Assembly: GCA_024291935.2 (NCBI GenBank)
Contig: CM044316.1
Location: 78,446,501 to 78,510,500 of the forward strand
Direction: 5' to 3'
Length of the DNA stretch: 64,000 nt
DNA from: Okapia johnstoni
Lineage: Eukaryota > Chordata > Mammalia > Artiodactyla > Giraffidae
Shown here: positions 23,119-34,120 of the stretch, in pieces
Layout of the letters: each line of letters opens with the position of its first letter
Numbering within the stretch: position 1 is the first letter of the stretch
The notes under the pieces: generated by a model
Seen by the model: only the letters and a program-made list of their open reading frames with translations
Told to the model about the DNA's origin: nothing
Database searches by the model: none
Translations under genes and position numbers: made by a program

Positions 23119-23313
23119 TTAAAGTGAAAGTGTTAGTCGCTCAGTCATGACTGACTCTTTGCAACCCCGTAGTCTGTCCATGGAATTCTCTAGGCAAGAA
23201 TACTGGACTGGGTTGCCATTCCCTTCTCCAGGGGATCTTCCCAACCCAGGGAATGAACCTGGGTCTCCTGCACTGCAGGCAGATTTTTTGCCATCTGAGC
23301 CACCAGGGAAGCC
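23119..23313 (-). mobile_element. Bov-tA SINE
   Basis: Antisense Bov-tA beginning AAAGTGAAAGTGTTAGTCGC and ending with the reversed head GCCACCAGGGAAGCC. About 20 bp of the body after GCAACCCCGTAG is missing. Confidence 0.95.
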
Positions 23314-24089
23314 TTGAGGAATAAGGCTGGGCACAAAAAAAGTGGCCTCTTGAAACCTACTGGAACCACCTCTACAGTCTCTTAAGTTAACAGAGATTAA
23401 GATCTAAGACGATTAAGATCTAAGAAGAGATGGACATTGCCAAGCCACATGGACTTCCAGCGGTGCATCCTGGGAAGCCAACTCACCCTTAAGCAGTTGA
23501 GATTCCACAAAGAGTTATCGAAAGCTAGATCCAGGCATAATCTGTACAAGGCAACATGAAACTTATCTTATACTGCTGTATAAATAAAGGTGAAACTCAA
23601 CTGGATCTCCAGAGAGTTTCTCTTTTATTTTCTTATATACCATTAAAGCAACAACAACAACGAAACAAACATTAGTACATTTCTGAGGAATGACTGGATG
23701 GACTTCTGACATTGAGATGGACCTGAGCCAGAGCTGAGCTACGCTGGGAGAGTTCTCAGGTATCTGCATCGTGCCCTTCTGCATGGCCAGTATTTTCCTG
23801 ACTTTTCCAGGGCAGCAGAAGGCACAGAAATGGTCTGTTGCTCTGGAAACTGCTCAGTGGTATGCCACAGGACTTTGCCGGCCTGTGTGGGGAGGTAGAC
23901 GAACCCTACTTGACTGCTGTCATTATTAAATGCAGGAGGAGAAAATAGTAACAGTTAAGTGCTTCACAAAATGTCCCACTGTTTATACCCACTCCAATCC
24001 TCCTAGTTGCCTTTAAGGGCCAGGGTGGGGATGAAGTCTATCTTTATTTTCAACATAGCAACTACCATCAGTGACAAACTAGAGAGGGC
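23314..24089. other. No feature recognised
   Basis: Unassigned. The 23950-24060 part could be a very diverged antisense MIR. Confidence 0.3.
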
Positions 24090-24235
24090 AAAGAGTGTGG
24101 TCGAAAGGACACTGGATTGAAAATCAGAAGATTTGGTTTTAGCCACAAACCAGTTTTGTGACCTTTAGTGAGTTACATATATTAGGCAGTTCCCAGTATT
24201 CCCCTTTGGAAAAAAAAAAAATGACCTAGTGATCC
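24090..24235 (+). mobile_element. MIR SINE
   Basis: Forward MIR: GGACACTGGATTGAAAATCAG, TTTTGTGACCTTTAGTGAG and a later A-run replacing the usual GTAAAATGGGG. Confidence 0.7.
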
Positions 24236-26679
24236 TTTGGTTTCCTTATGTCCCTACAAAAGTACAGTCTGTGTTTCTAAGTGGTGGCTCAAGGATCGGT
24301 AGGAGTTACAAAATGTCCTTTACTATGACATAGATTATTTTCAGGGAAAGGCTAAGCTGTATTTGTGTCCTGCTTGAAATTAAATTTCATCCAATTTCCT
24401 GGCATTTTAATTTCACAAGAGGATGGAATCAGTGCTCCTGAGTTTTGAGATGGATGAGCTCCCGTAGGTGAGTCAGCCTGGAAAAATGTACTGGCTGCAT
24501 TTGACAGTGGCTGCAAGTGACGAGGAAAGAGAGTCCAGTGGGTTCATCTGGTGTCATACTTGAAAGATAATTTGTGCATTTGTGCATTTATGCTTAAAAG
24601 AGCTGACTCAGGACTGCTGTGACAGCTTTTAACTGAGAATTCTCTTATTTTTCTGGATTTCTGTCTCCTTCTTAATGGTATTTTAATGCAGTTTTGTGTT
24701 CAATTATAATAGTGTTGCTAAATACAGTAGGTCTGATTCCACAGAAGAAGAATAGTTTTTTCAAAATCAGCATTTTCCTGCTGATTTGCCAGCTGTTTCA
24801 ATAAATACTCATCTCCCAACTTCAAACGAGTATATTGCACTCTTACTAAATATAAATGCCATCCACAGCTACTGGCTTTTGAGTTCTCCATAAAATCAAA
24901 CACAAAATCTGCACTGTGAGGGACCTCTCTCTCAGTCATGTGCAGGTGATTTTGCTGACTCGGGCATCCTGAAGAATAATAAATGATTGTTTTTCCAGTC
25001 ATTTCTTCCCAATGTAAATGTCTAAGTATGAGCAAATGAATTAGCACCTCCTCTTCTAGTTCTGCCATCTCTACTATTTCTACCTCTTAACTACACAAAA
25101 TGATTAGTCAAGGCAACTTAAATTTGTAATAATAATAATACCATGTCTATTTCATATCTGTTTCACCAAAAAGACTTTTGACCTGCCTGGTAGGAGAAGA
25201 TCAAATATGCATTAGGCTCCAAGGATAAATTTTTAATTTCGGACACAGTAGAGCAATAAGATGTACTGACTAGGTGTAAGGAATAAGCACTGTTAAAAAT
25301 ACACTAAAATAGCAGTATGTAGTAGCCTCTATATGTATTTTGTACTTTTATATATTAATGTTGTAATAACCCTGTCTAAAGATCAGTGGGACCATCAGAC
25401 TACATTTTCAACCATGCATTGTTTTTCTCACAGTCCTCACTGAATTGTATGTGTACATTTTTCTTATTTTTAATCAGCATTAAAAGAAATAAAAGCAATG
25501 AGGCCTTTCAATATCTCCTGACAATAGTGAAAAAGCAGCTATCGTAATTGCAGTAAGCATATTTGCTGGTATTTGTATTTAGAAAAATACTAGTTGGTCT
25601 TTTAATTGACAGAAACTAAAGCTGGGGAATTGTTACAGAAACAAATGCAATTCAAAAGCAAAAGTAGCTTCACTTTAAAAAAAAAAATTATGCAAGTCTA
25701 TGCTCTTGAGTAAACATTTCTATCCAATAGACCAGTCAAGTTAATTACAGGAAAGTACAAATCGCTAGGTCCTTAGGTAGCAGTCTCTGCTCGTTGATCC
25801 TTGGATTGATAACAGTCTTCTATGGGAACTGTGTCTCCACAACCACCAGGCTGACTACTTTCCAGTCAAACTATTTCTTCCCACACCTTCAGAAGATGAG
25901 AAAAAATATGAAGCCTTAAGGTACTGGGCCCTGTGTACTGCATTCTCAGACACGTGGGTGGCCAAGAGCAAATGGCCAGAGAACACTCTTAGTTGGTATC
26001 ACGTTGTTTTCACAAAATGACATTAGTGGCCCACCCTGAATTTTTGATAAACAGACTATCTACACATAAGAACCAAACTGAGGGGGCAAGTAGCCTGAAT
26101 GCAAACAACCAGGTATTGACGAGATTTGGCCACTTTTGGTTGTTGGTTTTGTCAAAGTAACTGGCCATTTAAATGACTTCAATCATTTTTAAAATCACTT
26201 TGTGGATGCAGCCACAGCCACAGTCTCACATAGTTGACATTCTTTTCCGTGCAGCTGGAATTAGAAATTAGACACGTTTTTAGACTCTCATCCATTCACA
26301 GCCCATTTTCTTTGCATACTTTATGGTTTGAGATTTCTGAAATAAATCTTACATGCAAAGTTTGATTTTAAATGTTTTAAGCCAATGTAATTGGAATTGT
26401 TTACAGTATTTTCTATGAGTTTTATCAGATGATCATCATACTTACATTAAATCATACACATTCAGAGACATTCTGAAGTTTGGTATGAGGTTTATAGATA
26501 AAACTTCTAGCTTAGTATAATTTTTACACTTCATCCAGAAATTCTGATGCTGCAAATAAAATCTGCAATTTGAAGAATAGCTGTCTTTCTGGTTGTTACA
26601 AAGAAACAGTTGATTAGAGGTTTTTTTATGGCTCTACTTTTTTTTTTAACCATTTAGAATATGAGTTTATTTTCTTATT
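24236..26679. other. Repeat-poor, unassigned; one 116-codon minus frame
   Basis: No named repeat over about 2.4 kb. The minus frame at 24718-25068 (116 codons) has an acidic start and no domain that I recognise. Its length is within chance for the window. Confidence 0.35.
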
Positions 26680-26800
26680 ATCTCTATTGGAAGGTAAGCT
26701 CTGTGAGGGCAGGGATTCTGCATTTTTCATAGTTGTATGATCAATGTCTAGAGTGGTACAAGTGAGGCAGTATGCTCCCACTAAATCTACATTGTATTCA
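26680..26800 (+). mobile_element. L2 LINE 3' end
   Basis: GGTAAGCTCTGTGAGGGCAG followed by a degraded TATAGTTG...GTCTAGAGTGG terminus. Confidence 0.75.
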
Positions 26801-26869
26801 GGCATCTTACAAATTTTCATTGTACGGCATGTTCTGGGTTCACCAAGCAAAAGGAGCTGACATTAAAGA

Positions 26870-28400
26870 GAGATAAAAGGATGATAAAAAAATATGATAA
26901 ATACACTGTTAAATGGAAACACGGAAACATGGGAGCACAGAGGAGAGCCCTTGTTACTCTAAAACAGAGAAATGAGGGAAAACTGCCTATAATAAGTGAT
27001 GTCTCGGCAAAGATTTTAAGGATGCACCAGAATTGACCAAATGAAGGAGCAACAGACCAATGGCTGGAGAAGTATGTCAGCAAGTCCATCTCCAAAGATC
27101 ATGTGAATTCAGTTTTTTAAAAATGGACTGTAATTTGAAGGGAACAAAATCACTAAAAGTTTGTTTATAAGAACTTGGCATAAAAGAGAGAAGTTTTAGA
27201 AAGCTTGTTAACTGTAGAATGGAGAATGGGTTGGAAGTACCCCTGAAATAATCCACTTGGAAAGCAATGCAGATCTTAAATAAGGCAGTGGCTTTGTAAC
27301 TGGAGAAACTTCAGTGAATTTGAGAGATATTTAAGAAGTAGGATGGAAAGAATTAAGAGACTTATAGGTTTAGGGATGGGATAAAAGTGCTGGTAGAGCT
27401 AAGAACGATTCTTAGCATATGGGTTGGAACACCGGATGGATGGTGGTGCCATGCAGCAAGATAAAAATATAGGGCAAGGAGAAGTTTACAGGAGGTGGGT
27501 GCTTAGGAAGAATCACAAAATTCATTTGAAGCATATTGAACTCAAAATGCCAGTGTCACACAGAAGTGGAAGTATTCACTAGAAAGTGAGATGGATACGT
27601 TCAGTGAGTTGAGCAGAGTGACACAGAATGGCAAAGGAATTTGGAAGTTACCAACACAGAGGTGAAAGTGAAGTCGTAAGAGGAGAAGAGACCATAAGAA
27701 CAGAGTTGAGGATGAGACCCTGAAGATCACCAATAAATAAAGAATAGCCAGTGAAATAGAAGCGACTTAAATAAGATTTATTAAAAGTGTAAGACAAGAG
27801 AACATTTAGGGAAGCACTGAGAGAAATGAATTTTAAAGGGAATAAAGTTACTGTCAAAAGTGACTTTAAAATAAGGTAAAACGAGGACAGAAAAAAGGTG
27901 TTGAAAATAAGTCTATCAGACTTGGCAATTAGGTGGTTATTGGTCAACCACACTGAAAGAGAATAGTGTAGTCAGTGGCCTGGAAAATAAGAGAGGTTAG
28001 GAAGTGAAGGACAGACAGACTTCTTTTTATAGACATGATTACAGCATGAGAGAAATTCAGCAGCTTATAAGGCATAAAAGATTTACAGAGCCGTGTCTTA
28101 TTTATCCACGATTATTTGTTTACTCATTTATTTGCTTCAATATTGGATAGACTTAAGAGAGTATAATTAAAAGAATATGGTCTCTGAGTAGGTGTAAGTC
28201 AATGGGATCCAGGCCACAAGGCATGTTATTAACACTGGATGGAAGAGAAGCAACATTTTATGTGAGATCTTGGGGAAGGAATGAAGCATATGTGGTTATA
28301 GATGAACAGGTAGTGGGGTGGGGAGGCCTTATGGCTTCCACTGAATCTTTGAATTTTGGCTGATGATGGGGTAGAGGCTTTAGAAGCTAGAAATATCTTG
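26870..28400 (-). mobile_element. L2 LINE body, antisense, including the RT-coding region
   Basis: The plus strand reads as antisense L2: GAGAGATATTTAAGAAGTAGG, GGATGGATGGTGGTGCCATG, GACCCTGAAGATCACCAAT and GGCAATTAGGTGGTTATTGG. In L2 the sense strand here encodes RT, with the SAAFDTVDH-type motif A and the GVPQGSVLGP-type motif B. The frame is broken everywhere (longest piece about 100 codons), so only the nucleotide order identifies it. The limits are approximate: support is good to about 28060 and weaker from there to 28400. Confidence 0.65.
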
Positions 28401-28465
28401 AAATAACTCGTATAGAATATGAAAGTCATTCTGGGATGCATTTTGCAATATAGCAGCACAGGTTT

Positions 28466-28672
28466 GGGGTTTCCCTGGTGGCTCAGGTGGTGAAGAGTCC
28501 ACCTGCAATGCAAGAGATCTGAGTTTGATCCCCGGGTCGGGAGGATCCCTTGGAGGAGGAAATGGCAACCCACTCCAGTATCCTTGCCTGGACAATTTCC
28601 ATGGACAGAGGAGCCTGGCAGGCTACAGTCCATGGGGTCACAAAGAGTCGGACACGACCAAGCATACACAAA
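28466..28672 (+). mobile_element. Bov-tA SINE with 10-bp target duplication
   Basis: Forward Bov-tA from GGGGTTTCCCTGGTGGCTC to AGAGTCGGACACGACC. The flanks GCACAGGTTT (28456-28465) and GCATAGGTTT (28673-28682) differ at one base. Confidence 0.95.
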
Positions 28673-28854
28673 GCATAGGTTTAATTTTATGCAGCTTTAA
28701 GTGTTCTTGCATTTTATGTTTTGTGATTGCTTGATAACATCTGAAATCAATGCTTATTTTGTCCAGGTATATCACCTCTCTTGCAGTTCATGCCTAGTGA
28801 CCACCTGTGCACTGCCTCTGGGTCAGAGCTGGATGAAGAGGTAATTGTAGGGTA

Positions 28855-29075
28855 AAAGATAGTAGACTAGTATTCAGCTGATCCTAACTTTGAGACCTGC
28901 TTTTCCATTGTTTGCTGTGTGAATCTGCTACCACCAGTCTGAGCCTAAATTCTTCATCTATAGCACAGAGATAATCTCCCATACTCCAGTTTCATAGGGT
29001 AATTAGGATTATCAAAAAGAATCATGCATTTAAAATTCTTATATAAATATGAACTATTCTCTTACAAAGTAGAGA
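28855..29075 (+). mobile_element. MIR SINE
   Basis: Forward MIR: TAGACTAGTATTCAGC, GAGCCTAAATTCTTCATC, AGAGATAATCTCCCATAC and TAGGGTAATTAGGATTATC. Confidence 0.75.
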
Positions 29076-29378
29076 GTATATTATGGCAGAAAACACCTAG
29101 ATCCAGAAAGAGTTGCTTCAATTAGGGCCCATGCAAGTGATTTATTAAAATGTATCAGAATCAAATCAAAAATACTCACTTCGGATGGATAACCCTATTT
29201 TTCTGTGCAAAAAAAAAAAAAAGTGTACCAAAGTGCTTTTTTTATGTGCAAAATATTTTTTTAAAAAATCTCAAATTTACACCAGAACAAGCTCATAGAT
29301 ATAGTCAAAACTGTCTAAAAACCTTCAGTTTTATCATCGTTGATTTGTTACTAGATATAATTCAATCTTTACACCTGG

Positions 29379-29592
29379 AGTGGTGGTGGTGGTTTGGGTG
29401 CTAAGTCATGTTCGACTCTTTGTGACTCCATGGACTGTAGCCTATCGGGCTCCTCTGTCCACGGGATTTCCCAGGCAAGAATACTGGAGTGGGTTATCAT
29501 TCCCTTCTCCAGGGGATCTTCCCAACCCAGGGATTGAACCTACATCTCTTGAGTCTCCTGCATTGGTGGAAGATTCTTTACCGATTCAGCCA
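29379..29592 (-). mobile_element. Bov-tA SINE with an exact 12-bp target duplication
   Basis: Antisense Bov-tA (CATGTTCGACTC at the left, ACCGATTCAGCCA at the right) preceded by a short (GGT)n, which is its tail in reverse. CTTTACACCTGG is repeated exactly at 29367-29378 and 29593-29604. Confidence 0.96.
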
Positions 29593-29604
29593 CTTTACAC
29601 CTGG

Positions 29605-30199
29605 GACAGCTATTATTGAAATTATAATTAGAGCATATTACTCAGAGTAATATAGATTGATAATAATGTATAAGAAGTATACATGTATTTTAAAGATATA
29701 GAGTCAGTGGAGGAAGGGGTCAGAGGAGGGAAAAGGGGCAGGAAAATAGGGGAAAAATAAACAATACTATTACTATCACCTTGTTGGAGACACTGAATGT
29801 ACATTCAGATATTGGATTTAAATGCATTCACAAATTAGTTAAACCATAATAATACTGAGAATCATATATCTAAGTACTTCCTGGCCATCTCTAAATTCCT
29901 GCCTGTATGTCCCTCAAGAACAATGAACCAGAAGCTAAGTTCTTATTCCCCTGACCACTTTCCTCCTCACACCAGACTTTTCTCCTCTTCCATAACTTTT
30001 TCAGGAGCTGATATAATATTCAGTTTGGACACTGAGTATTTGCTTAAAAAACAACAACTCTCGCTTCCTCATCATTATCTAACCAGTCACAAATTCTGAT
30101 CCTGTGCTCCTTAAAATCTGTTTTGTTTTGGTTTTTTTTTTGCTTCATTAGTACTACTTTCATTCAGACTCTCATTTTCTTTTACCTGGATTGTTGAGA
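29605..30199. other. Unassigned, possibly further L2
   Basis: No clear repeat. C/T-rich parts near 29930-30000 could be a poorly preserved L2. Confidence 0.3.
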
Positions 30200-30370
30200 T
30201 TTCAATTTATTCAGCAAATATTTATTGAGTATCTACCACGTGTCAGGCACTACTCTTACTGCTGGGGATAAAGACTGAATCTTTGTCTTTCTTGAGTTCA
30301 TACATTCTAGTGGGAGGAGATAGAGAGTAAAAATAAATATAATAAATAAGTAAATTGCATACATGTTAAA
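30200..30370 (-). mobile_element. L2 LINE 3' end, antisense
   Basis: TTATTCAGCAAATATTTATTG, GTGTCAGGCACTACTCTTAC, CTGGGGATAAAGACTGAAT and ACATTCTAGTGGGAGGAG are the antisense L2 terminus in order. Confidence 0.9.
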
Positions 30371-30963
30371 AGATGAAAAATATTATCTTATCCCATCATT
30401 TTGACCTATCACCTGCTGCTTCACTGAATTTAACTTTCTAAATAAGTCTTGCTCTATCTACAGTCTCTACATGACCTTGTAGAGACTGTATCTACAGTCT
30501 CCAAGCTCAGATTTCTTATCACAGCAGTTAAGATTGCACATGATCCAACTCTGCTCAAATACCAAGCTTTACATCTCTCCATCTTTCAGCTCACTGTTTC
30601 ATTTTTAGAACATTTACAATTCGCCAAGTTTACCACTTTTATACCTATTGCCTGTGCTGTTTCACTTAGGTTACAACATTTCTCCCAGACAATGTTTTGG
30701 TGAACACACTACTAGATTTAAAGACTCAGCTTATGTCAACTACTTTCTGAAGCCTTTCTGATACTTACATACAAGGGAGATATGATTCATACAATCTCCC
30801 ATGTATGTCAATGGAAACCCATGCCTACATCTATCATTCCAGTTATGATACTGGCATGAATATTCTTTGCCACAATCTGCTTCTCTATTTCACTCTTGAA
30901 CTCCTTGAATGGAGCAAACATCTTTGTACTGCCAATATCTAATAAAGTGCTTGTCATAATATG
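30371..30963 (+). mobile_element. L2 LINE 3' part, sense
   Basis: Sense L2: TGCACATGATCCAACTCTGC, TCGCCAAGTTTACC, TGCCTGTGCTGTTTCAC, AAGACTCAGCTTATGTC, TGAAGCCTTTCTGATAC and a terminal stretch near 30900. It lies head to head with the antisense L2 to its left. A short perfect hairpin lies at 30459-30490. Confidence 0.75.
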
Positions 30964-31170
30964 TGTCTGCTCACTCATTTTAGTTTCGTCTCACCCTTTG
31001 CGACCCTACGGACTGTAGCCCTCCAGGCTCCTTTGTCCATGGGATTCCCCATACTGGAGTGGGTTGCCATGCCCTTCTCCAGAGGATCTTCTGGAGCTAG
31101 GGATCAAACCTGCATGTCCTGAATCTCCTGTATTGCAGGTGGATTCTTTGCCCATTGAGACACCTGGGAA
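30964..31170 (-). mobile_element. Bov-tA SINE
   Basis: Antisense Bov-tA with GCGACCCTACGGACTGTAGC in the body and CACCTGGGAA at the head end. It sits in the tail of the L2, whose AATAAATGAATA-like end resumes at about 31200. Confidence 0.9.
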
Positions 31171-31289
31171 TCTGTACTAGAAAAAAAAATTGCTAAACAA
31201 ATAAATGAATATACACTAAAGAGTTTAAAATGGTGACAACTAGGGCTTATGTCAACGAAAAAATTAATCCTTCTAAAAGTTTTTCTGAT

Positions 31290-31510
31290 TGCCTGTGGAA
31301 AATAATAGTCACAGCTAACTTTTGTGATTGCTTTTTATATGACAGGTATTGTCTTCAGCACTTTATATGTATTATTCCATTTAATGTCCACAAGGGCCAT
31401 AGAAGTGGGTGCTACTATGATTCTTATTTATAGGTGAGGAAAATAAGACACTGAGAAATTAAGCAATGATCTACATTCTGACTTCAGGACCCAAGCTCTG
31501 CACCTTTACA
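31290..31510 (-). mobile_element. MIR SINE
   Basis: Antisense MIR over nearly full length: GACAGGTATTGTCTTCAGC, TTATATGTATTATTCC, GGTGAGGAAAATAAGACAC and CACCTTTACATTGTGCTGTC. Confidence 0.85.
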
Positions 31511-31619
31511 TTGTGCTGTCTTCCCTTACATAATTACCCGTTATATATATTCGTGCATGTTCTCCCAAAATTGAAGATACTGATTAAAATTCATGATGAC
31601 TAAAATTAAAGACAAAGAA

Positions 31620-31833
31620 AGCAGGGGTGAAGATGGTCAAAAGTACAAATTTATAAAATATATGTCATGAGGACATAACATAGAACATGGTGACTGTAGT
31701 TAATAGTACTATAGTATATATTTGAAAGTTGCTAATAGATCTCATAAGTTCTCATCACAAGAAAAAAATTTGCCATTATATGTGGTGATAGAGATTAACT
31801 AGACTTGGCAGGAGGATCATTTCATAACACATA
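31620..31833 (+). mobile_element. L1 3' UTR remnant
   Basis: CATGGTGACTGTAGTTAATAG, then TATATTTGAAAGTTGCTAATAG, then GTTCTCATCACAAG and TGTGGTGATAGAG are the usual L1M 3' UTR order. Confidence 0.85.
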
Positions 31834-32169
31834 CAATTGTCCCACAGGATCTAAGAGGGATTGTTCCAGGACCCCTTGTGGATACCAAAATCCTCTTATA
31901 ATCAAATGGTCTACTGTTTACAAATAACCCATATATACCCATTCCTGTGTACTTTACATCATCTCTAGTTTACTTGTAATACCTAATACAATGCAAATAC
32001 TATGTAAGTAGTTGTAAATACAATGTAAATGCTATGTAAATAGTTGCTGGCATGCAACAAATTCAAGATTTGCTTCTTGAAAATTTCTAGAATTTTTTAA
32101 TATTTTCAATCCATTATTGGTTGAATCCAGACACTGAACTGAACCCACTGACACAGAGGGCTGACTGCA
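31834..32169 (+). mobile_element. MER2 DNA transposon (Tigger, Tc1/mariner), non-autonomous
   Basis: A 336-bp element flanked by TA at 31832-31833 and 32170-32171, as expected for this superfamily. The inverted ends CAATTGTCCCACAGG and AGAGGGCTGACTGCA correspond imperfectly. Inside are CCAGGACCCCTTGTGGATAC, ATCATCTCTAGTTTAC and TTGGTTGAATCCAGAC. It has no coding capacity. A tandem duplication of about 32 bp lies at 31985-32048. Confidence 0.88.
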
Positions 32170-32250
32170 TAACTGAATATACCAATCTTCAATTCTTTTC
32201 ATTAAAACCCTTATGTCTATTTATCATTTACATATAGTTTGTCTAGAGTT

Positions 32251-32465
32251 AGCTGTCTGGCAAGAATGGTAAAGAACACATCTGAGAATGCAGCAGACGT
32301 AAGGGACACAGTTTCGATCCCTGGGTTGGGAAGACCTACTGGACCAGGGCACTCCAGTATTGTCTGGAGAATCCCATTTAATTCCTGGACAGAGGAGCCA
32401 GGTGGGCTGTAGTCCAGTGGGTCACAAAGAGTTGGACATGACTGAAGTGACTTAACATGCACACC
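32251..32465 (+). mobile_element. Bov-tA SINE (diverged)
   Basis: Forward Bov-tA with a degraded head (CTGTCTGGCAAGAATGG), TTTCGATCCCTGGGTTGGGA and the tail GAGTTGGACATGACTGAAG. Confidence 0.9.
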
Positions 32466-32502
32466 TGTTCTTTTCCAATCAGGGTAGGTTAAGTATTTTG
32501 AC

Positions 32503-32972
32503 ATCAGATCACAATAAACTGTGGAAAATTCTGAAAGAGATGGGAATACCAGACCACCTGACCTGCCTCTTGAGAAACCTGTATGCAGGTCAGGAAGCAA
32601 CAGTTAGAAGTGGACATGGAACAACACACTGGTTCCAAATAGGAAAAGGAGTACGTCAAGGCTGTATATTGTCACCCTGCTTATTTAACTTATATGCAGA
32701 GTCCACCATGAGAAACGCTGGGCTGGAAGAAACACAAGCTGGAATCAAGATTGCCGGGAGAAATATCAATAACCTCAGATATGCAGATGACACCACCCTT
32801 ATGGCAGACAGTGAAGAAGAACTAAAGATCCTCTTGATGAAAGTGAAAGTGGAGAGTGAAAAAGTTGGCTTAAAGCTCAACGTTCAGAAAACTAAGATCA
32901 TGGCATCTGGGCCCATCACTTGATGGCAAATAGATGGGGAAACAGTGGAAACAGTGGCTGACTTCTTCTTCA
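32503..32972 (+). mobile_element. BovB LINE internal fragment (RT core), lacking both ends
   Basis: About 470 bp. It starts in RT motif A (DHNKLW region) and runs through motif B ([18 protein letters not shown]) and the intact catalytic YADD at 32780-32791, ending in the VADF region. The frame is open for about 141 codons up to a TGA at 32921 that replaces a serine codon. It ends abruptly where a normal BovB would continue about 600 bp to its 3' end, so it is either the product of a deletion or did not arrive by ordinary target-primed insertion. Confidence 0.93.
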
Positions 32973-33965
32973 GTAAGAATAAGAATATGTACATCTGTTT
33001 GAATATGCAACTATTTCATTGCATGGATTTCAAATATATGGGACAGCCCTCTTTAAATAGAATTAAATGATTGTAGCAAATGAAAACCTGCTATATTACA
33101 TTCATGTTTCTAACTGCAGAAGCTGGAAACAGGCCCAACAACTTTTAAAAAATCAAAACATCATATTTATGAAAAAAGTCATTCAGTTTTTATATCTCTT
33201 AACCCCTGCATGGACCTCATGCAGGCATTTTTCTGGCATTGTTCTGGACATAGAAGGAGATTAAAAACTTTCTTTTCATTCTACTTTTTCTTATCCACGT
33301 AAATCCCTGAGCAAAACTGAAAAAAAAAATCACTGTCATTACTGTAGTGTTCATTACTATTCTTTTCTTGAGGACAGCAGGTACAACTCAACAATAGGGA
33401 AATTTCAGGCACTAATAATGTGCAGGTGGACGTGATATGGAAATCAGAGGAGTCTTTGTGAGGACACTGAAATCCAATCTGAAAAACAAGGCCTTTCATT
33501 CAAAAATAAAAGTGATATGAGTGCAGCAGAGAGAGGCAGGAAACCCATAGCATATGAACACAGACACAGATGCAAGAGACAGGATCTGCTATGCTTGCTT
33601 TAAATATGGATCCTGGGAGAGTCCTGGTCGCACTGAATTTAGGAGAATATGAATACATAAAATGCATTCTGTTCTCCTCAAAATTAAATTCACTGCTTAG
33701 CATTTTTAATTGTTCTTATCATTGAAGATTTTATGTTTATTTTTCATACATGCATGTTTTCTTCTTTTTGGTAAACTAAAAACTCTTAAAACCTATGGTT
33801 ATATCTCTGTCATTTTTACATCCTAATTATGTAGCCTAATGTCTCTTTCATAATAAATGCTTAATTAATGTGTAATTAAATTAATGAGAGGATAACTGAA
33901 TGGATTTCTTTAGCAGTGGGGTCACTGGTTTTGTTATACTGAAGTCTGTTTAGCAATTTATGATC
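32973..33965. other. Unassigned; possible L2 3' end at 33780-33870
   Basis: TCATAATAAATGCTTAATTAATG near 33850 suggests an L2 or MIR3 terminus. No other repeat or exon is recognised. Confidence 0.35.
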
Positions 33966-34120
33966 TGAGCAAGTAGTTCTGAATGTTGGCCCTCATTGAA
34001 TGGTTATCCTGGTGGGGTCTTTCAAAACGATGGCCCTGCAAAAATGCCTTCTCCTTCCATAGCAGCTGTCTCCCAAGTAGGAGGCAGGGGCTGGGGTGGA
34101 TCGGGGCAGTTCTTCTAATT
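33966..34120 (+). mobile_element. Possible MER5-type hAT remnant
   Basis: AAGTAGTTCTGAATGTTGG with a later TATCCTGGTGGGGTCTTTC resembles the MER5 start. The terminal inverted repeat at the right is not clear. Confidence 0.35.

Noticed and set aside
24718..25068. 116-codon minus frame
   Set aside because: Length within chance. The translation shows no motif that I can name.
28229..28669. 146-codon minus frame
   Set aside because: Its first part is the antisense of a Bov-tA and the rest is L2-related, so it is not a gene.
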